A stretch of DNA of 64,000 nucleotides from Martinezella rhizogenes (lineage in GTDB: Bacteria; Pseudomonadota; Alphaproteobacteria; Rhizobiales; Rhizobiaceae): positions 62,001 to 126,000 of the forward strand of contig NZ_JAPYZZ010000006.1 in the NCBI RefSeq assembly GCF_027460065.1. The letters are read 5' to 3'. Under the pieces are notes generated by a model that worked only from the letters and a program-made list of their open reading frames with translations, did not search any database and was not told the DNA's origin. Below are positions 55,625 through 63,883 of the stretch, piece by piece (the stretch's first letter is position 1; each line of letters opens with the position of its first letter). A program made the position numbers and the translations under genes.

Positions 55625-56856
55625 TTTTTAAACGTCCCCATCACCTCAGCGTAGAGGCCATTGGCGCCGCCTGCGGCGTCTCTTATCAAGACTGTGATAA
55701 GATGCGAATGCTCACTTTGTTCTGGATATTTGATGTCTAGATCGACCTGCCAACTCTCGGCGACATCCGTTATTTGCATCGAACCTGAAAGATCGTAGCT
55801 ATCGTTTCTGTTGCGTGCCGTGGTGTACCTAGGATCTATATAGCTCCTGAAGTAGTTTTTATCGAGGTTTACCCACACATCCGGCTGAGCAATATGCTTC
55901 TTCTCGAAATGAAGAGTTATCTTCAAATTGCGACTATCGGCGAAACTAGACATTCGTACAGGAAACTTTTCGTCTTTCCAGCTTGCCTTGAAAGATCGTT
56001 CATTATCGCTGCCGAGCTCAAGCGCTTGCGGAATGTTGAGGGAAATGATGCCCAAACTGGTGCGATCTATAGCCTCTACCAACGAAAAAGGCCTTGTCAC
56101 TATATCGGCTGTCGCTACGGTAAGGCGACGCCTCAGACCGAGTGCAACGAAGAAATCTTCAGACCAGTCCCCGACTTCCTCCAGAATGGAATCTTTTCCT
56201 GTTAGAAGTAAGGTATTGGTTCGGGCTGCGTCGGCAAACGTAGATCGGTGCAGGTTGATGATACGTGTATAGTAATCGAGGCAGTCGAATTGAACGAGCA
56301 GTTTTTGAAATTGCCGACGGTCAAAAGATGGCAGAGAAATCAGCTTTTCAAGCTCAATCAGCTCAAACGCTCTCACCCGCGGCCGAAAGCGTAATATGGG
56401 CGGATAAAGCCGTATATAGTCAATAAAGATGTGCTGGAGGGTAATGAAGGCAGCGTATGTGGCCGAAAGTTGCAGAGTAGATGTGGACGCGTTCGGTTTC
56501 CACGAAATGGTTTCCGCCGCAAGCAATTGATATGGCAAAGCCTGCTCACCCACCTCGGACCAAACATCCTCTATGCTACCGCTGGACATACTGCGGGGAT
56601 GTCCAGCGCGGAAAATCGGGAAATGTCGGTGGACGTCGATGTCTTGCCCGCGAAAGCGAATGTTTATCTCCTCGTGAGTGGCCGGAAGGTAAGTCTCTTC
56701 GCTCCCGAACCTTATCAGTTCAGCCCCAACGCTCCCCGGGACGTCTGCTAGAAGATCAACGTCCCACGAAAAGCGTTCGAGATACTTGTCGCCGCTGAGC
56801 CGCGAAACAGTGTTTCCTTTTAAAACGATAAAGCTTTGGCTGACGACATTCGCCAA
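55621..56856 (-). CDS. Nucleotidyltransferase-like protein, main part (downstream of an in-frame amber codon)
   Basis: A 411-residue open frame. Its N-terminus reads FIVLKGNTVSRLSGDKYLERFSWDVDLL, with IDVHRHFPIF some 50 residues later, which fits the uncharacterised nucleotidyltransferase family NTP_transf_5 (LKG, acidic DxD-type pair, then a histidine segment). The frame is continuous with the ORF at 56869-57147 except for a single TAG at 56869-56871; the nominal TTG start at 56856 has no ribosome binding site. So this is probably the larger part of one gene of about 508 codons. The C-terminal 200 residues are strand-rich and unrecognised. Family match is by eye. Confidence 0.6.
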   Translation of the reverse strand: MANVVSQSFIVLKGNTVSRLSGDKYLERFSWDVDLLADVPGSVGAELIRFGSEETYLPATHEEINIRFRGQDIDVHRHFPIFRAGHPRSMSSGSIEDVWSEVGEQALPYQLLAAETISWKPNASTSTLQLSATYAAFITLQHIFIDYIRLYPPILRFRPRVRAFELIELEKLISLPSFDRRQFQKLLVQFDCLDYYTRIINLHRSTFADAARTNTLLLTGKDSILEEVGDWSEDFFVALGLRRRLTVATADIVTRPFSLVEAIDRTSLGIISLNIPQALELGSDNERSFKASWKDEKFPVRMSSFADSRNLKITLHFEKKHIAQPDVWVNLDKNYFRSYIDPRYTTARNRNDSYDLSGSMQITDVAESWQVDLDIKYPEQSEHSHLITVLIRDAAGGANGLYAEVMGTFKN

Positions 56857-56868
56857 CTCGGCCAGTAA

Positions 56869-57147
56869 CTAGTTTCGGGAGCGAACCTGTATTTGGATCG
56901 CCTCGAACTCCTCGCGCAGTATACTTTTCAAACGCGAAGTATCGCGTCCGTCGGGTGCCTGTTCTATTGCACGGAGCCCAAGCCCTGTGATGCGATGTTG
57001 TCTAAGGTATTCCGCAACAGCTGTAGGTGCGATCCCTGCGATAGCGTTATAAGTTAGGGATCCACTCGCCCATCTGAGAATGTTGAGAAGCGGCTCAGAC
57101 TTAAGATCTCCAAGGATGACATCTGTCTCCGGCGTCCAATTTGTCAT
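56869..57147 (-). CDS. N-terminal part of the nucleotidyltransferase-like gene, ending at an amber codon
   Basis: 92 residues starting MTNWTPETDVILGDLKSEPLLNIL and containing AEYLRQHRITGLGLRAIEQ, which resembles the helical N-terminal region of NTP_transf_5 proteins. It ends at TAG 56869-56871; the same frame goes on LLAELANVVSQSF into the main part. The start overlaps the preceding small ORF by four bases (ATGA). Either a point nonsense mutation, programmed readthrough, or a sequence error. Confidence 0.6.
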   Translation of the reverse strand: MTNWTPETDVILGDLKSEPLLNILRWASGSLTYNAIAGIAPTAVAEYLRQHRITGLGLRAIEQAPDGRDTSRLKSILREEFEAIQIQVRSRN

Positions 57148-57356
57148 CGCTGGCCCTCCGATACACTGCCTGCGTTTCGCCCCTCAACTGGGAGGGGTTC
57201 CCTGTGTTTTTCGAAACCTTCGAAGAAAGCGATCTCGACCAGACGAAGTGAGGCGGTCACCGATGGACGTCCCTGCCAGGGCAACGAAATGGCGAAAGCG
57301 GCTTCAAAATGTCGGGTAAGGTGACGACAAACGTTCGACAACCGCTCAAATAACAT
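57144..57356 (-). CDS. Small ORF, 70 aa
   Basis: MLFERLSNVCRHLTRHFEAAF and onward. Its ATG at 57356 lies inside the end of the upstream gene (11-base overlap) and its stop overlaps the next start (ATGA), the same packing as its neighbours, which is the main reason to accept it. No motif recognised and only a weak ribosome binding site. Confidence 0.45.
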   Translation of the reverse strand: MLFERLSNVCRHLTRHFEAAFAISLPWQGRPSVTASLRLVEIAFFEGFEKHREPLPVEGRNAGSVSEGQR

Positions 57357-58335
57357 AGTCGGACCCATCGGTGATAGCGGAGATGGCGACACCTGGCTTT
57401 GACTTTTGACGCTGAGATATTCGCGCGGAATAGAGATCTATCGTGGCGATTGGATCGAATTTACTCTTGAATTCATCAAGAGAGGGAAGCTCGGACCCTC
57501 CCATATTCAGCGCTTCGATACCTTGCTCATGGAGCCTTTGGCATGTCGTCACCAATTGGAAGTCGGATAGGCCCGTGATGGTCGTGTCGCAGAGGTTTAC
57601 ATAAAGGTTTGCAACACCCGTCCCGATATTTTCCCATATTGTGAAGCCAACGGGCCGAGCACTTTTGAAGAAGACAAGCCCACCTACTTCTGGAATCGGG
57701 GTCGACAAAATTCTAAACAGGTGCTCGTAGAAATGTGTCATCTCGGGCGTGTCCTTGCGATCAAGGATCATCGTGCCTTCCCAGAAACGAAGTGTCGCTC
57801 TGAAGGGGGCTAGATCGCTCATTTCATCGATACTGGTCGCCTCAATGTCCGTTCCAGCTCTGCGGCATTTGTTTCTTATCTTAGCGAACTGCCGCCCGTC
57901 CAATGTTGCGACTTTTTGGGTTCCGAGGACCCGAACAGGGTATTTCCAGTCGAGCTCTTCCTCATTGATAATCGCGACGGATATATCACTTCCTGATGAG
58001 TCCAGTTTGTTTTCAAGCTTCTCCAGATCGGCCGCCGTATAGCGAGCTAGGCGAATATCATTCTGTTTCCCAACCAAATCCGGGAGAATACTTGCGGTAA
58101 GGGCATAATCGGCCTGCAAACCGATTTCCGGGAAAATCAGGATGCAGTCTTCGCTGTGAGGATGTTTGCTTTGCACAAAGCAACTTTTATCGGATGCATA
58201 TACAATCGCCCCTCGTCGCCCTGTAAGCTTATAATATAGGGGAGCAATTGAATATGAGTCTGGATGGAAAGCGCCAATGCTGACGAAAAGTTTCCGTAAA
58301 CTGGGATAGTCTAGAGGTCTACTAAGGCTGTCCAT
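57346..58335 (-). CDS. GNAT-fold protein, DUF2156-like
   Basis: A 329-residue protein. The C-terminal segment GIEALNMGGSELPSLDEFKSKFDP and the middle FAKIRNKCRRAGTDIEA resemble DUF2156 / lysylphosphatidylglycerol-synthase C-terminal domains, which carry a double GNAT fold and often transfer aminoacyl groups from tRNA. No transmembrane helices are present, so it is the soluble type. It lies in the middle of the island operon, 19 bases after the 139-aa gene. The activity is inferred from weak similarity. Confidence 0.6.
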   Translation of the reverse strand: MDSLSRPLDYPSLRKLFVSIGAFHPDSYSIAPLYYKLTGRRGAIVYASDKSCFVQSKHPHSEDCILIFPEIGLQADYALTASILPDLVGKQNDIRLARYTAADLEKLENKLDSSGSDISVAIINEEELDWKYPVRVLGTQKVATLDGRQFAKIRNKCRRAGTDIEATSIDEMSDLAPFRATLRFWEGTMILDRKDTPEMTHFYEHLFRILSTPIPEVGGLVFFKSARPVGFTIWENIGTGVANLYVNLCDTTITGLSDFQLVTTCQRLHEQGIEALNMGGSELPSLDEFKSKFDPIATIDLYSARISQRQKSKPGVAISAITDGSDYVI

Positions 58336-58354
58336 TCGCGCAATCCCATGAAAT

Positions 58355-58774
58355 CTACAACGGTTTCCCGTACATTGTCAGCGGGTGATTCACGTCTTTG
58401 AATAGTTCGACGCAATGAAAGTGGTCGTTCTTATCGCGAAACATATGGAGCGATCCGACGCTAGCAGAGAGCGTTGCATCTCCCTCACTTGCCAGTTGCA
58501 CCAAGCCGGTCAGGGGAAAATGGGGAGAGAATTCTAGCGGGTTGGATTTCGAGTGCGTGAACGCGTAGCGATTTCCGTCCGGCAAATATACCAGCCACCA
58601 TCGGTCATTGGGCGGTGGGCTATTTGAGGTAAGCGTATAACTCACCCAACTAAGCGAGTGTCCTAGGACGTTTTCTAGGCGATACCTATCTAGCCCCACG
58701 AACACCGATCCTGGAGCAAAATCTGCTTCAAAGCGGTCTCCGACAAAATGCTGAGCGTTTGAAACATCCACCAT
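58355..58774 (-). CDS. Small protein, possibly DUF4178-like, 139 aa
   Basis: Strand-rich protein, MVDVSNAQHFVGDRFEADF, with YRLENVLGHSLSWVSYTLT and DRWWLVYLPDG, a pattern that recalls DUF4178. The start overlaps the stop of the phosphoribosyltransferase by one base (TAATG). No catalytic motif. It is probably a subunit or accessory protein of the operon's product pathway; this rests on gene packing only. Confidence 0.5.
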   Translation of the reverse strand: MVDVSNAQHFVGDRFEADFAPGSVFVGLDRYRLENVLGHSLSWVSYTLTSNSPPPNDRWWLVYLPDGNRYAFTHSKSNPLEFSPHFPLTGLVQLASEGDATLSASVGSLHMFRDKNDHFHCVELFKDVNHPLTMYGKPL

Positions 58775-59370
58775 TAAAATACGTCTCGGCTGAGAATCGC
58801 AAAGAGGGGTGTGGGCGACAGAGCTGAGCGACCATTTTTTGAAGTCGTTTCGAAAAGGGTCGCGATTTCCACAACTGTCGCCCCAGCATTTTTGAGAAGG
58901 CTCAGCGCACCCAGAGACGTACCGCCCGTTGCAACCGTGTCATCGATGAGAACAACCCTCGAGCCTGGCTCAACGACGTCATTTGCCAATGTCAGTTTAC
59001 GCTCGGCGTAAACCATTCCGACGGAGGCCTCCGATGCATCGTAGACTGTATCGCTGGCCTTGCGGATTGGATGAAACGGAACGTTTAATACGTAAGCAAG
59101 CGTTGCGCCGAGACCGAAGCCACCGGCACCGATCCCTGCGACAGCATCGATCTTGCTTCCTTCATATCGTCCCTGAAGGCACTCGATCACCGCATTCCTC
59201 ACGTTTGGATTTTTGTCAAAAGTTCGATAAAAATCGAGATATCTGACGCCTTGATGCGGGAAATCATCGAATAGAACCTTGTGTTCATCGAGCAAAGCTG
59301 CAGCTATCTGCTTCTTTTCCTCAAGGACCGCCTCGGTTTTTTCAGAAATAGTCGCTATTTTTTCAGGCAT
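58774..59370 (-). CDS. Phosphoribosyltransferase, adenine-PRTase-like
   Basis: A 198-residue PRTase of the APRT/xanthine type: the PRPP-binding loop is VVLIDDTVATGGTS near residue 145, preceded by AGIGAGGFGLGATLAYVLNVPF and a FPHQGVRYLDFY segment like APRT. It would join a nitrogenous base to PRPP, giving a nucleoside monophosphate. It directly follows the kinase stop (TAG then ATG) with AAGGAAG inside the kinase gene as ribosome binding site. The base it uses cannot be read from the sequence. Confidence 0.82.
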   Translation of the reverse strand: MPEKIATISEKTEAVLEEKKQIAAALLDEHKVLFDDFPHQGVRYLDFYRTFDKNPNVRNAVIECLQGRYEGSKIDAVAGIGAGGFGLGATLAYVLNVPFHPIRKASDTVYDASEASVGMVYAERKLTLANDVVEPGSRVVLIDDTVATGGTSLGALSLLKNAGATVVEIATLFETTSKNGRSALSPTPLFAILSRDVF

Positions 59371-60162
59371 CTAAGCTTCCTTTTCGAGCAAAATTTCACG
59401 TTTGTATTGCTTAATCGCAGCGTCGATCGCCAAGAATATTTGCGAATTTGCGGTGTCTTGTCCCTGCGTGGAATCGATTGTTATGAAGTCGTTATCCGCA
59501 CTCGTTCTCGCAAACGATTGAATCGCGCGACGATAGAAACGAGGATCAAGAATTTTCCCTTTGTCTTTTGGGCGAGCTCGTATCCTATCGAGAACGACAT
59601 TCTCTGGCGCTGTGGTATGGAACCCGATAGCAGGCCTCGGCAAACGCGAGGCGACATTGACCATCGTGGCCAAATCATCAGGATTCGCGCCAAGCGCTGC
59701 GGCCTCGGCAATTGGCGTTATAGCGTAGCGGTCGCAAATCAACCAAACGCCATCCCGAAGCAGTCGGAAATAATGAGACCTGAATCTCTGCAGACGATCG
59801 GCAAGGCACACCAACCCTAAGGCAGGCTGATCAACCGTTCCATCAAAGGCGACTGAGGTGTCGTCCGCATATGACCGGAAATAAGGCAACTGCCGGCAGA
59901 ATGGGGAAAGCAGGTCGAGCTTTTCGACCGCGATACCGCTGTTTTCGAGATAGTCATGCGCAGACTGCAAGCTCGTCGACTTGCCACTGCCATCAATCCC
60001 TTCAAACACGATCAGCCTACCGCGAAATTGTAGTTCGCTGAATGGTATCTTGAGATTTCGGCCTGGCGCATAATCTTCGTCAAGGGTGCTGACGGAGAGT
60101 TGCCATGGATACCGCCGTTGTTGATCGTGCCGCTGCTTGAGAAGAAAACCATCTGAAGCCAT
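59371..60162 (-). CDS. Thymidylate-kinase-like nucleotide kinase
   Basis: A 263-residue kinase: P-loop FEGIDGSGKSTSLQ near residue 54, DRYAITPIAEAAALG matching the DRY motif, and IGFHTTAPENVVLDRIRAR in the place of the LID region. A 45-residue N-terminal extension precedes the core. The family phosphorylates (d)NMPs; here the substrate may be an unusual nucleotide made by the neighbouring PRTase. AGGTGA four bases before the ATG. First gene of the island operon. Confidence 0.8.
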   Translation of the reverse strand: MASDGFLLKQRHDQQRRYPWQLSVSTLDEDYAPGRNLKIPFSELQFRGRLIVFEGIDGSGKSTSLQSAHDYLENSGIAVEKLDLLSPFCRQLPYFRSYADDTSVAFDGTVDQPALGLVCLADRLQRFRSHYFRLLRDGVWLICDRYAITPIAEAAALGANPDDLATMVNVASRLPRPAIGFHTTAPENVVLDRIRARPKDKGKILDPRFYRRAIQSFARTSADNDFITIDSTQGQDTANSQIFLAIDAAIKQYKREILLEKEA

Positions 60163-60508
60163 GTGATCACCTATTATCTATAAAATTAGTAGACTATCGC
60201 GATACGGGAATGTCAATGTGACAATTTTATGAAACCATACCGAAAATTATATTTTCCCGAAATATAACTCAAATATCGAATTTTGTTTTATAATTTTGAT
60301 TTCTGCGATGCGGGGGCAGTTGGGACAGCTCGTATGATACCGAGACAATCTTCGAAGAAGATGCCTCCTGTGCGCTACCTGAAGTAGGCTCCCATATCGT
60401 TTGTCAAGATTTGATTTTTCCACAACAATAAGAGGGCGGTATGTGTTGGGCTTGATAGAGAGAAATCCGGCTCGTAGTGAAAGCGAGTGGAGATAGGAGC
60501 CGATTTAT
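60163..60508. promoter_or_regulatory. AT-rich divergent promoter region between the kinase gene and purE
   Basis: 346 bases, very AT-rich from about 60170 to 60300, without a gene. It must contain promoters for both directions. Just before purE, CGGCTC (60468-60473) can pair with GAGCCG (60497-60502), which covers the AGGAG ribosome binding site (60495-60499), while CTCG (60471-60474) can alternatively pair with CGAG (60484-60487). The two hairpins exclude each other and could form a small translational switch; the stems are short. Confidence 0.4.
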
Positions 60509-61003
60509 ATGACAGACGTGCCTACACCGGTCGTATCCGTTATTATGGGCAGCCGATCAGATTGGCCCACAATGCGACATGCTGCGGACGTGCTTGACAG
60601 TTTCAGCATTCCCTATGAGACAAGAATTGTATCTGCCCATCGCACGCCGCAGCGGTTATTTTCATTTGCCTCTGATGCACAAAAGCGCGGGATAAAAGTC
60701 ATCATCGCCGGCACTGCTTACGCGGCACATTTGCCAGGGATGACAGCCTCACTGACTGATCTTCCCGTGATCGGCGTACCGATAGAATCTCGATCGCTGA
60801 AAGGGTTGGACTCATTGCTATCGATTGTTCAGATGCCGAAAGGTATACCTGTAGGCACTTGCGCTATTGGTGAAGCGGGAGCTACGAATGCCGGGATTTT
60901 CGCAGCTAAAATTTTGGCACTGGCGGACGTCGATCTAGCCCGAAGATTAAATTTGGCGCGTCTTGCTTTGGCAGAAGCCGTACCCGAGACGGTCGAGGAT
61001 TAG
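60509..61003 (+). CDS. purE: PurE-type N5-carboxyaminoimidazole ribonucleotide mutase
   Basis: A 164-residue class I Pur[27 protein letters not shown] (catalytic His), [22 protein letters not shown]. In purine synthesis it moves the carboxyl group of N5-CAIR. The segment before AAHLPGM is GTAY where standard PurE has GAGG, a change in the substrate-binding loop. No purK partner is present. It stands divergent to the nucleotide-kinase operon. It may be a housekeeping duplicate or a PurE-like enzyme recruited to the island's pathway. Confidence 0.88.
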   Translation: MTDVPTPVVSVIMGSRSDWPTMRHAADVLDSFSIPYETRIVSAHRTPQRLFSFASDAQKRGIKVIIAGTAYAAHLPGMTASLTDLPVIGVPIESRSLKGLDSLLSIVQMPKGIPVGTCAIGEAGATNAGIFAAKILALADVDLARRLNLARLALAEAVPETVED

Positions 61004-61609
61004 ATAACCGAAAACGTGTCATATTGGACGGCGTTGCGTTTGGGGTGAAGGGCGGCAGAGTCTTGATGAAGCCGCCCCGCTCTGAGAGCGGTGGTGAGAA
61101 AGTCTGCCACCTATTTTCTTTTGCAACGGCGTCAAAAACAAAGCATTTCAACAACGGGCGACAGCGCGGCCAACATAATGTCGTATTCGACGCTGCGGCG
61201 CTATCAGCACCAATCACCGATGCGGCCGCCGAAGCTCGATGTGCTTGTTTCGACAATCGATCACTGGCTTGAAAAAGGACATCAAGGTGCGGCGCAAGGA
61301 GGGAGCTCCACCTACATCGCTGATGCGCTGGCACATCTACGTCTGACCGGCAGGAAGGTGCACGACGCGATGATGACACATACCTCACCTGTTGGATAGG
61401 AGCACATCGCATTTCCGGCGATTTCCTCTGGAAGCAAGCTGCAAGAGCGGGTCACGTAAATTACTCGCCCTTTCAAAGGTGACATTCGCTGAGCAACCAG
61501 TCTGATCGGTCTCCTCGTGGGTTCCCGCCCAGCCGGCAACATTGGTTGCCAGCTCGTCAACTAAATACCGTGGAGATAAGAGCGCAAACTCCGTTCGGAC
61601 AACCGCAAA
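61004..61609. other. Gap between purE and the third chemoreceptor
   Basis: About 600 bases. Several short frames exist on both strands, none with a ribosome binding site or recognisable motif. GCCGCCC and GGGCGGC-like arms near 61050-61075 can pair and may terminate purE transcripts. Otherwise nothing is seen. Confidence 0.4.
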
Positions 61610-63883
61610 TCAAGCTGCCCTATAGAGGCTCGCGTCTCGTCCGCTTTCCTCGATCTTAAACTGCTGCACCAGGGTGAGCAGGCTGTCGGCCTGGGAGGCG
61701 AGTTCGCGGCTTGCGGCCGTCGTCTCCTCGACCATCGCCGCATTATGCTGCGTCATCTGATCCATCTGATTGACGGTGGCGTTGACCCCTTGCAGCGCGC
61801 TCGACTGGTCGTGGCTGCCGCGGGCGATCGTCTCGACATGCTGGCTGATGGTCACAATCTGCGTGCTGATCTGCGCCAGCACCGCGCCGGTTTCCTGAAC
61901 CAGATGCGAGCCAGTATTGACCTCGGCCGTCGACTTGTTGATGAGAGCCTTGATTTCTTTGGCAGCCTTCGCCGAGCGTTGCGCCAGTTCGCGCACCTCC
62001 TGGGCAACGACAGCAAAGCCCTTGCCGGCATCGCCGGCGCGGGCAGCTTCGACACCGGCATTCAGCGCCAGCAGATTGGTCTGGAAGGCGATCTCGTCAA
62101 TGACACCGGTGATCTGTTCGATCTGGCGGGAGGCCTCCTCGATCCGGCCCATGGCGTCGATCGCATTGTTGACGACGACGGCGGAATCGTCGGCGCTGCG
62201 CTTGGCCTGGCGCACAATCTGATCGGCATCCTTGGCCCGCTCGGCCGACGAGCGGACCGTGACGGTGATCTCATCGACGGCGGCCGCCGTTTCTTCGAGC
62301 GAGGCCGCCTGCTGCTCGGTACGTCTGGCAAGATCCTCGGCCGCCTCGGCCATCTGGTTGCCGTTACCCTGGATCATTTCGACATTGTCGCGGATCTGGC
62401 GCATCGTCGCCTGCAGACGCGTCATCGAACCGTTGAAGTCCTGACGGAGCTGGTCAAGCGACGGCGCGAAAGGATGCTCGATGCGATGATCCAGTTTCCC
62501 GTCGGCCAAATTCTTCAGACCGGTCGCAAGCGCTGACATGGCCACTTCCAATTCTGCGGCACTTCGTGCCCTGTCGGCCTCGCGCAGTTGTCGCTCCTGT
62601 TCGATGAGCCCGTTGCGCTCGATCGCCTCACCCTCCATTCGCACCTTATCGACTGCGCTTTGCCGAAAGGATTCGAGCGCTCGCGCCATGATGCCGATTT
62701 CGTCAGAACGCGACACGGATCGGATCTCGATCGTCTGGTCACCGTTGTTCAGGCGGTTCATCAGCCCAGTAATGTCCTTCAAAGGTTTTGTAAGGCGCGA
62801 CGAGAAGACGTAACCGACGATCCCCATGCCGACCAGCACCGCCAGAGCGGTCAGACCAGCCCATTTCGCAAGTTCATCAGCCGAGGCGAGAACCTTCGCC
62901 TTGTCCTGACCGATGACAAGAAGATGCGGTTGCCCGAAAAGCGTCACCGGCACATAGGAATAGAAGTTCACACCATTGGCGGTGTCGGCAAAAACAGAGC
63001 CACTCTTTTGGTCTCGGGCAGCCTGGAGCAGCTCCGGCGCCAAGCCGGCTTGCGCGACATTGCCAGCCCGCAATGTGCCGTCGGCCCCGATAAGAAAAGC
63101 CTCATCAACGCTGCGGCCCAGCCCTTCGGGCGAAATGAGCTGCAACAGCTTGGCTGGCGCAATCCGGATCACGACGGTGCCACGCTTGACAACAGAACCC
63201 CAGACGACATTGGCAAGAGGCTTTGCGAGGAAAGCCGAAACATCGCTTTCCTCGCTTTTGAACGAAATGAACCCCGTCCGATAAACCTGATCAGCGGCGC
63301 CGGCACTTGAGAGATCAAACAGGGACTTCAGGGATGCGTTCTTCGGATCCTGGACGGTCGTCATGAATTCCGGTCCCTTTGTAACCGTATAGACCAACTG
63401 ACCATTGTTATCGATGACGAAGATATCGCTGAGATCGGCGTTCTTCCAGGCGCTGAAGAGTGACCCGTGCACTGAGCTGTGCTTGACGGCATAGAGCATC
63501 TTGACCGTCGATCCGTCGAATGCGGCTCTTTGTTCAGGAGATTTCGACATGTCCTGGAAGGCCTCCCGTACCTTCTGGTCGGACATCGCGATCGCCTTGC
63601 CAGCCTGTTCCGTCATTTCTCCGAGCGATTGGCTTTGTGCTATCTCGGTCAGTGTCTGCTCAACTCTTTCATTATAGGCTCTGAGCGCTTTCGATTGATT
63701 TGCCACTATTGCCTCGAGGCGGATCTTGCTTGCCTCGATCAAACCGTTCTTTCCGATCTGATAGCTCAACGCTCCGACAGACGCGCAAGACACGATTGCT
63801 GTTCCTATGATCACGGCCGCAAACTTGGCTTTTATGGACCGCATGCGGTGGGAGAGTCGCAAAGAATTGTGGGAAATTTGCAT
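61610..63883 (-). CDS. Methyl-accepting chemotaxis protein with double-Cache-type sensor
   Basis: Chemoreceptor of 757 residues. A transmembrane helix near 20-42, an extracytoplasmic region of about 300 residues of dCache style (SDIFVIDNNGQLVYTV, later VDEAFLIGADGTLRAGN), a second helix near 340-360, HAMP (SSRLTKPLKDITGLM), a second HAMP-like part, and the signalling tip [21 protein letters not shown]. No docking pentapeptide. The ribosome binding site is weak. The sensor differs completely from the receptor at 38643, but the signalling domain is nearly identical, so the gene is a chimera made by domain exchange or recent conversion. Confidence 0.93.
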   Translation of the reverse strand: MQISHNSLRLSHRMRSIKAKFAAVIIGTAIVSCASVGALSYQIGKNGLIEASKIRLEAIVANQSKALRAYNERVEQTLTEIAQSQSLGEMTEQAGKAIAMSDQKVREAFQDMSKSPEQRAAFDGSTVKMLYAVKHSSVHGSLFSAWKNADLSDIFVIDNNGQLVYTVTKGPEFMTTVQDPKNASLKSLFDLSSAGAADQVYRTGFISFKSEESDVSAFLAKPLANVVWGSVVKRGTVVIRIAPAKLLQLISPEGLGRSVDEAFLIGADGTLRAGNVAQAGLAPELLQAARDQKSGSVFADTANGVNFYSYVPVTLFGQPHLLVIGQDKAKVLASADELAKWAGLTALAVLVGMGIVGYVFSSRLTKPLKDITGLMNRLNNGDQTIEIRSVSRSDEIGIMARALESFRQSAVDKVRMEGEAIERNGLIEQERQLREADRARSAAELEVAMSALATGLKNLADGKLDHRIEHPFAPSLDQLRQDFNGSMTRLQATMRQIRDNVEMIQGNGNQMAEAAEDLARRTEQQAASLEETAAAVDEITVTVRSSAERAKDADQIVRQAKRSADDSAVVVNNAIDAMGRIEEASRQIEQITGVIDEIAFQTNLLALNAGVEAARAGDAGKGFAVVAQEVRELAQRSAKAAKEIKALINKSTAEVNTGSHLVQETGAVLAQISTQIVTISQHVETIARGSHDQSSALQGVNATVNQMDQMTQHNAAMVEETTAASRELASQADSLLTLVQQFKIEESGRDASLYRAA
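61676..62453 (-). repeat. Near-identical direct repeat, copy 2 (chemoreceptor signalling domain)
   Basis: Partner of 38775-39552 at an offset of 22,901 bases, same orientation, about 96 percent identical by eye. It ends where the two receptors' linker regions diverge. Confidence 0.85.

Noticed and set aside
60163-60508. nod box or purine riboswitch upstream of purE
   Set aside because: No ATC-N9-GAT periodicity for a nod box, and no three-way-junction core of a purine riboswitch could be drawn.
61091-61399. Possible gene between purE and the third chemoreceptor
   Set aside because: Overlapping frames on both strands with no ribosome binding site, no motif and odd composition.
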